This document shows positions 44,176 to 54,033 of a stretch of 64,000 nucleotides of DNA, piece by piece. Numbering within the stretch: position 1 is the stretch's first letter; each line of letters opens with the position of its first letter. Below the pieces are notes generated by a model, which ran no database searches, was not told the origin of the DNA, and saw only the letters and a program-made list of their open reading frames with translations. This stretch comes from Akkermansiaceae bacterium (GTDB lineage: Bacteria > Verrucomicrobiota > Verrucomicrobiia > Verrucomicrobiales > Akkermansiaceae): contig JABDMC010000156.1 of the NCBI GenBank assembly GCA_013001695.1, forward strand, positions 1 to 64,000, written 5' to 3'. Both the position numbers and the translations under genes were made by a program.

Positions 44176-44688
44176 ATGCGCATCGGCGTCTTCTTCTCCG
44201 CACTGGCCGCCATTCTCTTTCTCGCCTCCTGCGCGGGCCCTGCCGCCAGTTTCCAGCGGGGGCGGGGCCCCGCCAACATGGGCGGTCCCTCCGCGGAGGC
44301 CCGCGCCGCCCAGATCGCCTCGGAGCCCACCGGCAATTACTATTACGGCCGGCGCTATTTCGTGCGGAAGACGCGCTTCTGGGGGTACCTGCGCAAGCCG
44401 GGGGAAGCCGCCACGCGCTCGAAACTCGTCATGATGAACGAGTCGAAGCGGCGCACCCCCGACCGCCTTCCCGAAACCGGCCCGCCCGGCCGCCGCTACG
44501 CCTTCGACAACAACTACGAGTACCGCATCTGGGGCAACTACACCGGCGACACCGTCTACGACCCCAACAGCAACCAGTTCCTTCCCGAGTTCATGCCGAC
44601 CAAGTTCGAGGTGGTGGACCGCAATCCCGGCTGGCTCTTCAGCCCGGGCGATCACTACGACGAGTACCGCCTCACCCTCCTCCCCTGA
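44176..44688 (+). CDS. Hypothetical lipoprotein
   Basis: MRIGVFFSALAAILFLASCAG: lipobox at LASC. Confidence 0.75.
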   Translation: MRIGVFFSALAAILFLASCAGPAASFQRGRGPANMGGPSAEARAAQIASEPTGNYYYGRRYFVRKTRFWGYLRKPGEAATRSKLVMMNESKRRTPDRLPETGPPGRRYAFDNNYEYRIWGNYTGDTVYDPNSNQFLPEFMPTKFEVVDRNPGWLFSPGDHYDEYRLTLLP

Positions 44689-44886
44689 GGGCGGCCCGCC
44701 GGAGGGATCCCGCGGTGACCGGGATCGGCAGCGTGTTGTCCGGACTCGTCAGGAGGCGGGTCGGATTCCGCAATTGCTGGGCGCTGCGCGTCAAAGGGCA
44801 GACCCGCCGCGTTCCGGTGATATTATTTGCACGAATTGAACCCGCCGGAGACAAACTTTGTATCACAAAGCGCTGTGCGTGCAAGC

Positions 44887-45591
44887 ATGACCGGATCCCG
44901 CCTCCTGCCGCCGCTGCCCGCCCTGTGCCGGGGGGACCGCTCCCTGCTGGACGGGTGGCTGTCCGGCCACCAGCGGGGCTCCCTGGGGACCTGCGTGCTG
45001 CTCATCGTGCTGGGGTGCGGGGCCTACGGATACACCATCGGCCTCTGGCGGGGCGGGGAAATGGCGCTCTACGTGGCGGTGAAGCTCCCCGCCGTGATCC
45101 TGCTCACGGTGGTCCTCAACGGCCTCCTCAACGGCATGCTGTCCCTCGTCCTCGGCAGCGGCATCGGGGTGCGCCGCAGCCTGCAGTTTCTCCTGACGGC
45201 CTTCGCCATCATGGCGGTCACCCTCGGGGCCCTGAGCCCCGTGGCGCTCTTCCAGGTGCTGAACACCCCACCCCCGGGCGGCGGGTCCGCGGGGGGGAGT
45301 TACACGGTCCTGCTGCTGACCCACACCTCGCTGATCGCCTTTGCCGGAATCGTCTCGCACCGCAAGCTGCTCGGCCTCCTTCGCAGCAAGGCGGCCACCC
45401 CCGGGGCGGGCACCCGCACCTTCGTCGCGTGGCTCGCCGGCAACCTCTTCGTCGGGGCCCAAGTCTCCTTCATCCTGCGTCCCTACTTCGGCATTCCCGG
45501 GCGCGACGTCGAATTTCTCCGCGCCGATCCGCTCCAGGGCAACTTTTACGAGGCGGTCTACCACGCCGCCGCCACCCTCTGCGGATTCTGA
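44887..45591 (+). CDS. Multi-pass membrane protein (paralog A of tandem pair)
   Basis: ATG 44887; several predicted TM helices; ends in LRPYFGIPGRDVEFLRADPLQGNFYEAVYHA. Confidence 0.72.
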   Translation: MTGSRLLPPLPALCRGDRSLLDGWLSGHQRGSLGTCVLLIVLGCGAYGYTIGLWRGGEMALYVAVKLPAVILLTVVLNGLLNGMLSLVLGSGIGVRRSLQFLLTAFAIMAVTLGALSPVALFQVLNTPPPGGGSAGGSYTVLLLTHTSLIAFAGIVSHRKLLGLLRSKAATPGAGTRTFVAWLAGNLFVGAQVSFILRPYFGIPGRDVEFLRADPLQGNFYEAVYHAAATLCGF

Positions 45592-45618
45592 TCCGAAGCC
45601 ATCCAACCCAACCCAGTT

Positions 45619-46371
45619 ATGTACCCCGAAGACAAGACCCCACCGACCATTCCGCCCGCCGGTTTCGAACCCCTCGAGGGCGGCGCCGGACTTTCCAACG
45701 TGCTCAACAAGCTTCTCAAGAAGCCGCTCTCGCTCGTCCACCACCTCCAGAACCACGAGGACCGCGGCAAGCTCCCGGTGCGCTTGCTGGTCATCACGAT
45801 CCTCGCGCTCGCCGTCTTCGGTCTCGTGGCGGGGTCCTTCTCGGCCGGATCCCAACTCTGGGCCGCCCCGGTGAAGATGATCGCGGGGCTCCTCCTCGCC
45901 GCCCTGCTCTGCCTGCCGAGCCTCTACATCTTCACCTGCCTCGGCGGCATCGAGGCGCGCTTCCTCACCGTGGCGGGCATGCTCTGCGCGGTGCTGGCCC
46001 TCGTGGCCGTGCTCCTCGTCGGCTTCGCGCCGGTGGTCTGGCTCTTTTCGGTATCGTCCACCTCCCTGGCCTTCATGGGGTTCCTCCTCGTGGTCCTGTG
46101 GCTGATCTGCGCGGGCTTCGGGCTCCTGCTCATCTTCCGCGGCGGGAAGGCCCTCGGGATGACCGCCAGCGGCCACATGTGCGTCTGGGGCCTCGTCTTC
46201 CTGCTGGTGACCCTCCAGATGCCCACCACCCTGCGTCCCATCATCGGCCCCGGGAACGGGTCCTTCCTCAACCTCCACGAAAAGCGCTTCTTCCTCGGCT
46301 ACTGGATCGAGCAGTTCAGCACCGAGATCGATCCCGAAGCAAGCCGCACCGGAAACGCGGAGGGAGAATAG
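45619..46371 (+). CDS. Multi-pass membrane protein (paralog B of tandem pair)
   Basis: Several TM segments; ends in LRPIIGPGNGSFLNLHEKRFFLGYWIEQF, parallel to the upstream gene. Confidence 0.75.
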   Translation: MYPEDKTPPTIPPAGFEPLEGGAGLSNVLNKLLKKPLSLVHHLQNHEDRGKLPVRLLVITILALAVFGLVAGSFSAGSQLWAAPVKMIAGLLLAALLCLPSLYIFTCLGGIEARFLTVAGMLCAVLALVAVLLVGFAPVVWLFSVSSTSLAFMGFLLVVLWLICAGFGLLLIFRGGKALGMTASGHMCVWGLVFLLVTLQMPTTLRPIIGPGNGSFLNLHEKRFFLGYWIEQFSTEIDPEASRTGNAEGE

Positions 46372-46381
46372 GCCCGGGGGC

Positions 46382-47866
46382 TCAGTACTTCTTCCAGGCC
46401 GCCGGCAAGAAGAGAACCATGGCGGCGTACAACTCGAGGCGGCCGAGGATCATCAGGAAGGCGAGAAAGGCGTGGGTCGTCGGGCGCAGGTGCGCAAAGT
46501 TGTCGGTCGGCCCGACCGATCCGAACCCCGGCCCGATGTTCCCGAAGGTCGACAGGACGGCCGCGACCGTCGTCTCGAAGTCGACCCCGTTGCGCGTCTC
46601 CATGATGGCCACGATCACCATGGCGCCCAGCGCCGTCAGGGAAAACAACGCCACGAAGAGCACCGTCTGGGTCCGCGAGGTTTCGTCGATCGGGTTCCCG
46701 TTGACCTGCATGCGAAAGACCTGGTTCGGGCGGAAGGCCCGCACGATCTCATGGTAGGCGGAGCGCACCAGCAGGATCAGGCGGCTCACCTTCATGCCGC
46801 CCGCCGTGGATCCCGCGCATCCACCGATCAACATCAGCGCCAGGATGATGAAGTGCGTGCCCACCGGCCACTGTTCGTAGTCGGCGCTGGCGAAGCCGGT
46901 GGTGGAGGCGATCGACACCACCGTGAAGAGGGCCCCGCGGAAGGATTCCCCGACATCGCGGCCGCCTCCCCAGCTTCCCACCAGCCACACCCCGGCCACC
47001 CCGATCGCCACGATGAGGAGGTACCACTTGAGTTCCTCCTCGCGCCTGAGCCGCGGCCAGTTGCGCCGCATCAGGACGACGTAGATCAGGAAGCTGATGC
47101 TTCCCAGGAGCATGAAGACCTCCAGCCAGAGTTCGATGTACAAGCCGTTCGCCCATTCCGAGTAGTAGGCGATGCTCTCGTTGTGGGGACTGAAGCCGCC
47201 GGTCCCGAGGGTCGGGAAGGCGTGCGCCACGGCATTGAACCAGGTGAGCCCCAGCGCCCTCAACCCCAGGATGCAGGTGAGCGTCAGGGTCACGTAGATC
47301 TTGAGGAGCGTCAGGGCGGTGTCCCGGATGCGGGCCGTGGCGGCTTCACCCGCCTGGAACGAGGACTCGTTGCGGAAGAGGGATTTCGCCCCGCCCCCGA
47401 TCGTCGACAGGATCGCCACGAAGAGGACCAGGATGCCGAGACCGCCGAGCCACTGCATCACCGCCCGCCACAGGAGGATGGCCCGCGGCCATTCCTCGAG
47501 GTCGACGATCACGGTCGACCCGGTGGTGGTGAACCCCGAGACGGATTCGAAGAGGGCGGCCTCCGCCGCGAGGCCGGGTTCGCACAGGATGAAGGGGATG
47601 GCCCCGAACAACCCGCTCAGCACCCAGCCCATGCCGACGATGACGACCCCCTCGCGGCGCGGGATCCGGTCGTAATTCCCGATCCCGAAGATCACCAGCA
47701 GGATGCCCGCGATCAGGGTGAGGGCGCTGGCCGTGAAGAGCGGAACCACCGCCGTGCCTTCCGGCTCCACCGGGTCCAGCATGGCGAACACCCCGCAGGA
47801 CCCCATCGCCACGCTGACCAGCGTCAGGAGGAGGCCCAGGACCTTGGCGAGAAGTCGGAAATTCAT
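46382..47866 (-). CDS. trkH: TrkH-family potassium uptake protein
   Basis: ALFESVSGFTTTGSTVI, FPTLGTGGFSPHN, SIASTTGFASADYEQWP, GGCAGSTAGGMKVSR. Confidence 0.95.
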   Translation of the reverse strand: MNFRLLAKVLGLLLTLVSVAMGSCGVFAMLDPVEPEGTAVVPLFTASALTLIAGILLVIFGIGNYDRIPRREGVVIVGMGWVLSGLFGAIPFILCEPGLAAEAALFESVSGFTTTGSTVIVDLEEWPRAILLWRAVMQWLGGLGILVLFVAILSTIGGGAKSLFRNESSFQAGEAATARIRDTALTLLKIYVTLTLTCILGLRALGLTWFNAVAHAFPTLGTGGFSPHNESIAYYSEWANGLYIELWLEVFMLLGSISFLIYVVLMRRNWPRLRREEELKWYLLIVAIGVAGVWLVGSWGGGRDVGESFRGALFTVVSIASTTGFASADYEQWPVGTHFIILALMLIGGCAGSTAGGMKVSRLILLVRSAYHEIVRAFRPNQVFRMQVNGNPIDETSRTQTVLFVALFSLTALGAMVIVAIMETRNGVDFETTVAAVLSTFGNIGPGFGSVGPTDNFAHLRPTTHAFLAFLMILGRLELYAAMVLFLPAAWKKY

Positions 47867-47872
47867 TGCGCC

Positions 47873-49219
47873 TTAGAGCACGAACTTGAGGAACTTCTTC
47901 CGCACCTTCGGACCGACCATCGCGAAGATGCGGTCCCCGGCGTGGAGGACGTCGTCGGGGCCCGGAACGATGGCCTGCAGCCCGCGCACCAGTCCGACCA
48001 GCACGCAGCCGGCCGGCCAGGCGACCTCCGCGACCTTGTTGCCGGCCGCCTTGGACTCCGTCGCGATCTCGGTCTCGATCACCTCCCCGGCACTGAGGCG
48101 CGCCGCGACGTGATACGGCTCGGTGGTCAGGAACCGCTCGATGTCGCCCCGCGTCGCCTCCCGCGGGCTGACGGCCGCCACGATGCCGAAATGCCGTCCG
48201 CTGGCGCTGATGGCGTGGGCGTAATCGGCGCGGTGGATGATCGTGAGGCAATTCTTGGCGCCGATGTTGTGGGCCTGCAGGCAGGTCATGACGTTGTCCT
48301 CGTCGCTGTCGCTGGTGGCGACGAAGAAGTCGGCCTCCCCGACCTGCTCCTCCTCGAGTTCCGCCACCACGGTGGCGTCGGCGTTGATGACGGTCGTCTC
48401 GCTGAGGCGCTCGGTGAGCATCTGGCACAGCTTGACGTCCTTCTCGAAGATGCGCACCCGGCAGTCCCAGCTTTCGAGCATCTGCGCCAGGGCGAAGCCG
48501 TATTCTCCCCCGCCGAAGATCACGATGCGGTGGCTGTCGCGGTTGCGGCCGCCCTTCTGCAGCCTCTCCGCGAGGGTCCCGAGGCGGCGCGGCTCGCCGA
48601 AGATCGTCACGATATCGCCGGCCGTGAGCGTCGTCTCGGCGTCCGGCACGAAGCTCTCCCCCTCCCGCGTGATGGCCGCCACCCGCGTGCGCTCCGGCCA
48701 CTTCATGGTCCGCAACGACTCGCCCGCGACCTCGCTGTCCTGGCTGATCCGGACCTGCTGGACCTCGATCTTCCCCCGCGCGAGTTCCTCCACCGCGAGC
48801 GACTCGGGGTTGCGGATCGACTTGGCGAGCTCGATGGCGGTGAGGCGCTCGGAACTGAACATGTGGTCGAGCCCGAAGTGCCCCCGGAAATCGAAGAGCC
48901 ATTCCTCGCGCTGCAGGCCGGGGTGGACGCGGCCGATCACCTTGGCGACCCCCATCGCCTTGGCCATCGAGGCGCTCATGAGGTTCACGGTGTTCTCGCT
49001 CGTCAGGGCGAGGAACAACTCGCACTCGCCGATGTTCGCCTGGGCGAGGGCCTGCACGCTGCTGCCGTCCGCACAAATCACCTTGGCGTCGATGCTGGCC
49101 TCCAGTTCCGCGACGAGGCGCGGATTCCGCTCGATGACGGCGATGCTGTGGGCTTCCCGCGAAAGTTCCGTTGCCAGGTGCCGCCCGATCTCCCCTGCCC
49201 CGACGATAATGATGTTCAT
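47873..49219 (-). CDS. trkA: Trk system potassium transporter TrkA
   Basis: MNIIIVGAGEIGRHLATELSREAHSIAVIERNP..., second RCK HRIVIFGGGEYGFALAQMLES. ATG at 49219; the track ORF is over-extended upstream. Confidence 0.95.
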   Translation of the reverse strand: MNIIIVGAGEIGRHLATELSREAHSIAVIERNPRLVAELEASIDAKVICADGSSVQALAQANIGECELFLALTSENTVNLMSASMAKAMGVAKVIGRVHPGLQREEWLFDFRGHFGLDHMFSSERLTAIELAKSIRNPESLAVEELARGKIEVQQVRISQDSEVAGESLRTMKWPERTRVAAITREGESFVPDAETTLTAGDIVTIFGEPRRLGTLAERLQKGGRNRDSHRIVIFGGGEYGFALAQMLESWDCRVRIFEKDVKLCQMLTERLSETTVINADATVVAELEEEQVGEADFFVATSDSDEDNVMTCLQAHNIGAKNCLTIIHRADYAHAISASGRHFGIVAAVSPREATRGDIERFLTTEPYHVAARLSAGEVIETEIATESKAAGNKVAEVAWPAGCVLVGLVRGLQAIVPGPDDVLHAGDRIFAMVGPKVRKKFLKFVL

Positions 49220-49375
49220 AGGAGCAGCTGCCCGCCGCGCCGCCATTCTCCCCGGAAGTCCCCGCTTTTCCAGCAAAAACCCCGGAAATGGCCGATACCC
49301 GGAGGTTGCTTCGCATCCGCGCCCTGCATATTCTTCCCGATAACCCGTCGAGGGCATTGGAACTTCCGGACGCAT

Positions 49376-50470
49376 ATGAAGCCGACCATCCACCTCTTTC
49401 CCGCCTCCCTGCTGCCACCCGAAGGAACCGAGGTGGTCTTCGAGGATCTCGCCACGGAGGAGCTCGAGCCGTGGCTGGCGGCCCTGCCGTCGGGCGGTCC
49501 CGGCTACGTTCTGAGCAACGGGTCCTGCGAGCGAAACGTCGATGCCGCCGGCCCCGACGAGCAACCCGAACCGATCCTGCCGCTCTTTCCGGCCCAGCGG
49601 GATGCGGATGCCGGCTTCGAACTCAACCTCCAGCGCCTCGACCGCGTCATCTCGGCGGCGTGGCAACAATGCCAGCAGGCCGGGGCGGAAGCGCCGGCCG
49701 AGCGGGCCTCCCTCCTCTTTGAACAACTCGCCACCCACTTCGCCGCCGCGGGCAACGACTGGACCCTCGTCTGGAGCTGGGATTCCCCCTCCGGCGACGA
49801 CCTCGAGATCTGCCTGCGGGCCGTGAGCCTGCACAGCGGCACCCGCCCGGTCCTCTACCACGAATCGCTTCCGGAAGTGGCGGGACGCAGCGCCCGCGAC
49901 GTCATCGCAGCCGGCCTGCTCTCCCTGGCGGCGGCCACCCCGCTCGCCGCCGACGACGGCGGAGCGGCCGCCACCGAGGAGGTCGTTCCCGACGACACCT
50001 CCCTCCTGCGCGCCCTCGCCCCGGCACCGAACGAGAAGCAGGACCCGGTGATGGTCGACGACTCGCTCCTCTCGTGCGCCAAGGACGCGGAGGTCCACAT
50101 CGTCGTCGACCGCGGCGGGCAACGGGCCTACCTCCTCGTCGACGGGCAGGTCGCCATCGACACCCCGGTGTCCACCGGCGCCAGCGGCCACACCACCCCG
50201 CTCGGCGACTTCACCATCCTCGAAAAGCGGCGCAGCGGGAAGATCTCGACGATCTACAAGTGCCCGCTCCCGCGCTGGATGCGCCTCACGTGGCGCGGCA
50301 TCGGCATGCACGTCGGGAAGCTTCCCGGCTACCCGGCCTCCCACGGCTGCATCCGCCTCCCGGAAGAGGGCGCCAGCGCCATCTTCGCCCATGCCCCGGC
50401 CGGCACCAAGGTCACCGTCGTCAAGGAGTGGACCGGCCCCACCGGCGACACCTCGCTGGCCGCGCAATGA
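49376..50470 (+). CDS. L,D-transpeptidase (ErfK/YbiS/YkuD family)
   Basis: VHIVVDRGGQRAYLLVDGQVAIDTPVSTGASGHTTPLGDFTI...GMHVGKLPGYPASHGCIRLPEEGASAIF. ATG 49376; the track ORF starts far upstream, antisense to trkHA. Confidence 0.93.
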   Translation: MKPTIHLFPASLLPPEGTEVVFEDLATEELEPWLAALPSGGPGYVLSNGSCERNVDAAGPDEQPEPILPLFPAQRDADAGFELNLQRLDRVISAAWQQCQQAGAEAPAERASLLFEQLATHFAAAGNDWTLVWSWDSPSGDDLEICLRAVSLHSGTRPVLYHESLPEVAGRSARDVIAAGLLSLAAATPLAADDGGAAATEEVVPDDTSLLRALAPAPNEKQDPVMVDDSLLSCAKDAEVHIVVDRGGQRAYLLVDGQVAIDTPVSTGASGHTTPLGDFTILEKRRSGKISTIYKCPLPRWMRLTWRGIGMHVGKLPGYPASHGCIRLPEEGASAIFAHAPAGTKVTVVKEWTGPTGDTSLAAQ

Positions 50471-50535
50471 CGCCCCCCGCGGTCGCGCCGGGGCTCCGCC
50501 GGATGTCCGGCCCCTAGCGGCACGGGGCATGGCGG

Positions 50536-50626
50536 CGGAGAGGGAGGGAGTCGAACCCACCGTTCCGCGTGAGCGGAACCAACGGTTTTGAAGACCGCGG
50601 CGGCCACCAGGCACGCGTCACTCTCC
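50536..50626 (-). tRNA. selC: tRNA-Sec (anticodon UCA)
   Basis: Minus strand GGAGAGTGACGCGTGCCTGGTGGCCGCCGCGGTCTTCAAAACCGTTGGTTCCGCTCACGCGGAACGGTGGGTTCGACTCCCTCCCTCTCCG: anticodon loop CTTCAAA, perfect 7-bp long variable arm GTTCCGC-TCAC-GCGGAAC, TTCGACT T-loop. One acceptor and one T-stem pyrimidine mismatch. CCA not encoded. Confidence 0.88.
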
Positions 50627-50733
50627 GCCGCCAAGCTAGGCGCCCCCCGGTCCGAGTCAATCCTGCGCACATTCCGGAAAGCTTCCCGCCCCCCGGCTTG
50701 TCGGCCCGGCGCCGGGTGCCTATTCTGGCGGCG

Positions 50734-51918
50734 ATGCGTCTCGCGGATCGCTACATCGGGTGGCAAGTCCTCTTCGGCACCCTTTTCGGGGTGACCCTCC
50801 TGACGCTGGTCCTCGTCCTCGGGCAGCTCTTCAAGGAGATCCGCCCCCTCCTCGTCGAGCAGCGCGCGCCCCTCGGCCTCCTCGTCCGCTTCGTGATCTA
50901 TGTCCTGCCGTTCTCGCTGATGTTCACCCTGCCCTGGGGATTCCTGGCGGCCACGCTCCTGAGTTTCGGGCGGCTTTCGTCCCACAACGAGCTGATCGGC
51001 CTGCGGATGGCGGGTCTCAGCCTGCCGCGGGTCGCCGCCCCGGTGCTCGTCGTGGGGCTCGGGTTCTCCGGCGTGTGCTACTGGCTCAACGGCACCGTCT
51101 CGCCGCTGGCGAAGGCCGCCACCCGCAATCTCGTCTACGAGGCCATCAAGAACGATCCCCGCAGCCTCCTCGACCCGGGGGTGGTGCAGTTGCGTTTCCC
51201 GGGGCAGAAGGTCTTCATCGAGAAGCGCGAGAACGACAACCTCGCCGGCTTTCACCTCTACCAGTTGTCGAGCGACGACCGCGACGCCGTGCCGGTCGCC
51301 TACGTCCACGCCGGGACGGTCGACCTGCGGGTCGACACCGACCTGAAACAGCTCAAGTTGAAGCTCACCGACGCCTACATCGAGACGACCCGCGAGAACG
51401 GCGAGGTCGAGCTGGCCTTCGCGGGCGAGGCGGAACCATGGTTGTTCGATTTTTCCTCCGCGCAACGCCGCAAGAAGCTCAAGGCCAGCGACCTGACGAA
51501 TGCCGCCATTCCCGGCACCATCGCGGAACTCGCCGCCGCCCACGACGAGAAGACGGCCCTCCTCGCGGACCCCGAGCTCGGGCCGCGCAAGCGCACCGGC
51601 CTCGAGGGGGAACTCCGCCGCAATGTCGCCATCCGCAAGTCCATGCAGGTCGAGCTCCACAAGCGCCGGTCCCTCGCCCTCGCCTGCTTCGCCTTCGCCT
51701 GCATCGGCGTGCCGCTCGGCGTCACGGCCCGCCGCCGTGAGACGTCCAACGGCCTCCTGATCAGCCTCGCGGTGGCGGGCGGCTACTTTGGCAGCATGGT
51801 GTTCGTGGACCAGTTGTCGGGGCTTTCCTTGCCGCTCGTGGTGGGGCTCCTGTGGTTCCCCAACCTGGCCTGCCTGGCGCTCGGCGCCTGGCTGTTCCAC
51901 CGCGCCAGCCACCGTTAA
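50734..51918 (+). CDS. LptF/LptG (YjgP/YjgQ) family permease
   Basis: MRLADRYIGWQVLFGTLFGVTLLTLVLVLGQLFK..., FVIYVLPFSLMFTLPWGFLAATLLSFGRLSSHNELIGLRMAGLSL, C-terminal ALACFAFACIGVPLGVTARRRE. ATG 50734. Confidence 0.92.
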   Translation: MRLADRYIGWQVLFGTLFGVTLLTLVLVLGQLFKEIRPLLVEQRAPLGLLVRFVIYVLPFSLMFTLPWGFLAATLLSFGRLSSHNELIGLRMAGLSLPRVAAPVLVVGLGFSGVCYWLNGTVSPLAKAATRNLVYEAIKNDPRSLLDPGVVQLRFPGQKVFIEKRENDNLAGFHLYQLSSDDRDAVPVAYVHAGTVDLRVDTDLKQLKLKLTDAYIETTRENGEVELAFAGEAEPWLFDFSSAQRRKKLKASDLTNAAIPGTIAELAAAHDEKTALLADPELGPRKRTGLEGELRRNVAIRKSMQVELHKRRSLALACFAFACIGVPLGVTARRRETSNGLLISLAVAGGYFGSMVFVDQLSGLSLPLVVGLLWFPNLACLALGAWLFHRASHR

Positions 51919-51929
51919 CCACGACCGGG

Positions 51930-53789
51930 ATGCCGCACCCCCTATCGCGCTCGGTCCGGCTCTTCGCCCGCGAAGTCCGGGCCCTGCTTGTCGAGAACAC
52001 CCTCGACCCGCTCCCCATCCGCGGCCCGTTGAGGCGCTACAACGGCGAGAAGTTCCGCCATGACATCCGCGCCGCCTTCAACGTGGCCCTCCTCGCCCTC
52101 CCGCAGGGCATGGCCTACGCCGCCATCGCGGAACTCCCCATCATCTACGGCATCGCGTGCTCCGCGATCGCGGCCATCGTGGCGCCGTTCTTCTCCGGGT
52201 CGCGCCACACCATCCTCGGCCCCACCAACGCCACCTCCTTCATGATCTTCTCGTTCTTCGCGGCGGGAAGCATCGGCGCGCAGAAGATCGCCTACATGCC
52301 GATGCTGTGCCTCATGGTGGGCGTGTTCTGCATCCTGGGCGCCCTCCTCAAGGTCGCCGACCTCCTCCAGTACGTCTCGCGCTCGGTCCTGATCGGCTAC
52401 ATTTCGGGCGCGGCGGTGCTCATCATCGCCAACCAGTTGAAACACATCCTGGGGATCGCGCCCCAGGTCAGCGCCGAGGGCGGGCAGACCTTCATCGGGA
52501 TCGTGCAGGGCCTCGGGAAGCACCTTCCCGCCATGCAGTGGCAACCGCTGGCCCTCGCGGCGGCCACCCTCGGCGTCTACGTGTTCCTCCAGCGCCGCTT
52601 CAGGATCCTCCCCACCTTCGCCATCACCTTGGTGCTGTTCTCGGCGTTGGCGACCGGCCTCCGGGCGTGGCTCCCGGGCTTCGACGCCATCGACACCTTT
52701 GCGCCCTTCACGATCAGCGACCTCCGCCCCCGCCTGCCGGACTTCAGCGTCACCGCCTTCTTCGACCAGGTCTCGCTGCTGGCGGCGGTGGCCTTCGCGG
52801 TGGCCTTCCTGGCCTCCCTGGAAAACACCGTCATGGCGAAGTCCCTCGCGTCGCACACCGGCGACCGCCCGGACGTCAACCAGGACATGTTCGCGGTGGG
52901 CGTGTCCAACCTGGCGGCCGCCGTCTTCGCGGGAATGCCCGCCTCGGGGTCGCTGACGCGCTCGCAGCTGAACTACGACTCGGGGGCGCGGACCCGCTTC
53001 GCCTCCCTGTTCTGCGGAATCATCTGCGTGGGGGGCATCTTCCTGCTGGCGGTCGTCCCCCTCGTCTCCCACATCCCCAAGGCCTGCCTCGCGGCCCTCG
53101 TCGTGGGGATCGCGGTGTCGCTGATCTCCCTGCGCCTGGTGCGGATTTGCCTGCGTTCCACCGGGGACGATGCCGCGGTGCTGATCACGACCTTCGTGGC
53201 GGCCCTCGTGTCCCCGCTGCATGTCGCCATCTTCATCGGGGTGGCCTTGTCGATCACCCTCTTCCTGCGCAAGGCCTCGCGGCCCTTCCTCGTCGAGTAC
53301 GAGATCAACGACGAGGGGGACCTGCGCGAACTCGGCGAGAAGCGCAAGCGCCCCAACCCGGCGATCTCGATCGTGCACGTCGAGGGGGATCTCTTTTTCG
53401 GCGCTGCGGAGCTGTTCCGGACCCAGATCCAGCGCACCGTCATCGATGAGAACCTCCGCGTCATCATCCTGCGGCTCAAGAACGCCCGGCACCTCGATGC
53501 CACCAGCGTCATGGCCCTCGAGGACCTCATCCGCTTCGCGCGCTCGCACGAGCGCCACATCATCGTTTCCGGCGCGACCCGCGAGGTCTACCGGGTCCTG
53601 AAGTCCTCCGGGGTGCTCGACGTCCTGCAGGAGGGCGCCGACCGCAGCGCGGGCGAGTCGAACATCTTCCTCTACCGGGCCAGCAACCCGAACATCTCGA
53701 CGCGCGACGCCCTCAAGCGCGCCCAGCAGTTCCTCGGGACCACCAAGGCCGACATCAAGATCTTCTACGACCCCAGCAAGGAGAAGTGA
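51930..53789 (+). CDS. SulP-family anion transporter with C-terminal STAS domain
   Basis: DIRAAFNVALLALPQGMAYAAIAELPIIYGIACSAIAAIVAPFFSGSRHTILGPTNATS; STAS VEGDLFFGAAELFRTQIQR...ARHLDATSVMALEDL. Confidence 0.94.
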   Translation: MPHPLSRSVRLFAREVRALLVENTLDPLPIRGPLRRYNGEKFRHDIRAAFNVALLALPQGMAYAAIAELPIIYGIACSAIAAIVAPFFSGSRHTILGPTNATSFMIFSFFAAGSIGAQKIAYMPMLCLMVGVFCILGALLKVADLLQYVSRSVLIGYISGAAVLIIANQLKHILGIAPQVSAEGGQTFIGIVQGLGKHLPAMQWQPLALAAATLGVYVFLQRRFRILPTFAITLVLFSALATGLRAWLPGFDAIDTFAPFTISDLRPRLPDFSVTAFFDQVSLLAAVAFAVAFLASLENTVMAKSLASHTGDRPDVNQDMFAVGVSNLAAAVFAGMPASGSLTRSQLNYDSGARTRFASLFCGIICVGGIFLLAVVPLVSHIPKACLAALVVGIAVSLISLRLVRICLRSTGDDAAVLITTFVAALVSPLHVAIFIGVALSITLFLRKASRPFLVEYEINDEGDLRELGEKRKRPNPAISIVHVEGDLFFGAAELFRTQIQRTVIDENLRVIILRLKNARHLDATSVMALEDLIRFARSHERHIIVSGATREVYRVLKSSGVLDVLQEGADRSAGESNIFLYRASNPNISTRDALKRAQQFLGTTKADIKIFYDPSKEK

Positions 53790-53794
53790 GGGGA

Positions 53795-54033
53795 AAGACG
53801 GCCTGCGCCGGAAGATGCATCTGCGACGCAAAAGACGGCGGCGCCGAAAGATGCGCCTGCGGCGCAAAAGACTGCTGAATCAGAAGGAGTCCCCCCTCCC
53901 CCGCAAGCCGTCTTTCGCGCAGCGTCTTCCGCGCAGCGTCTTCCGCGCAGCGTCTTTCGGCGCAGCCGTCTTTTGCGCAGCGTCTTCCGGCGCAGCCGTC
54001 TTTTGCCCAGCGTCTTCCGGCGCAGCCGTCTTC
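53795..54033. repeat. Intergenic short-unit repeat array with an inverted block (gcgcagc(c)gtctt(t/c) units)
   Basis: Plus-strand units gcgcagcgtcttcc / ggcgcagccgtctttt recur from ~53917 to 54030; reverse-complement units (gcgccggaaga, gcgcaaaagac) occupy 53795-53870. Confidence 0.7.

Noticed and set aside
44085-46757. 890-aa plus-strand ORF
   Set aside because: Out-of-frame reading over the lipoprotein and two membrane-protein genes, all of which have better-supported frames.
46472-49375. N-terminal ~970 residues of the 1332-aa ORF ending at 50470
   Set aside because: Antisense to trkH/trkA; the real L,D-transpeptidase starts at ATG 49376.
49220-50614. N-terminal extension of the 913-aa ORF ending at 47873
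   Set aside because: Antisense to the L,D-transpeptidase; TrkA starts at MNIIIVGAGEIG (49219).
53795-54033. Possible CRISPR array
   Set aside because: Units are short (~15 nt), imperfect, lack unique spacers and appear in both orientations; better described as intergenic repeats.
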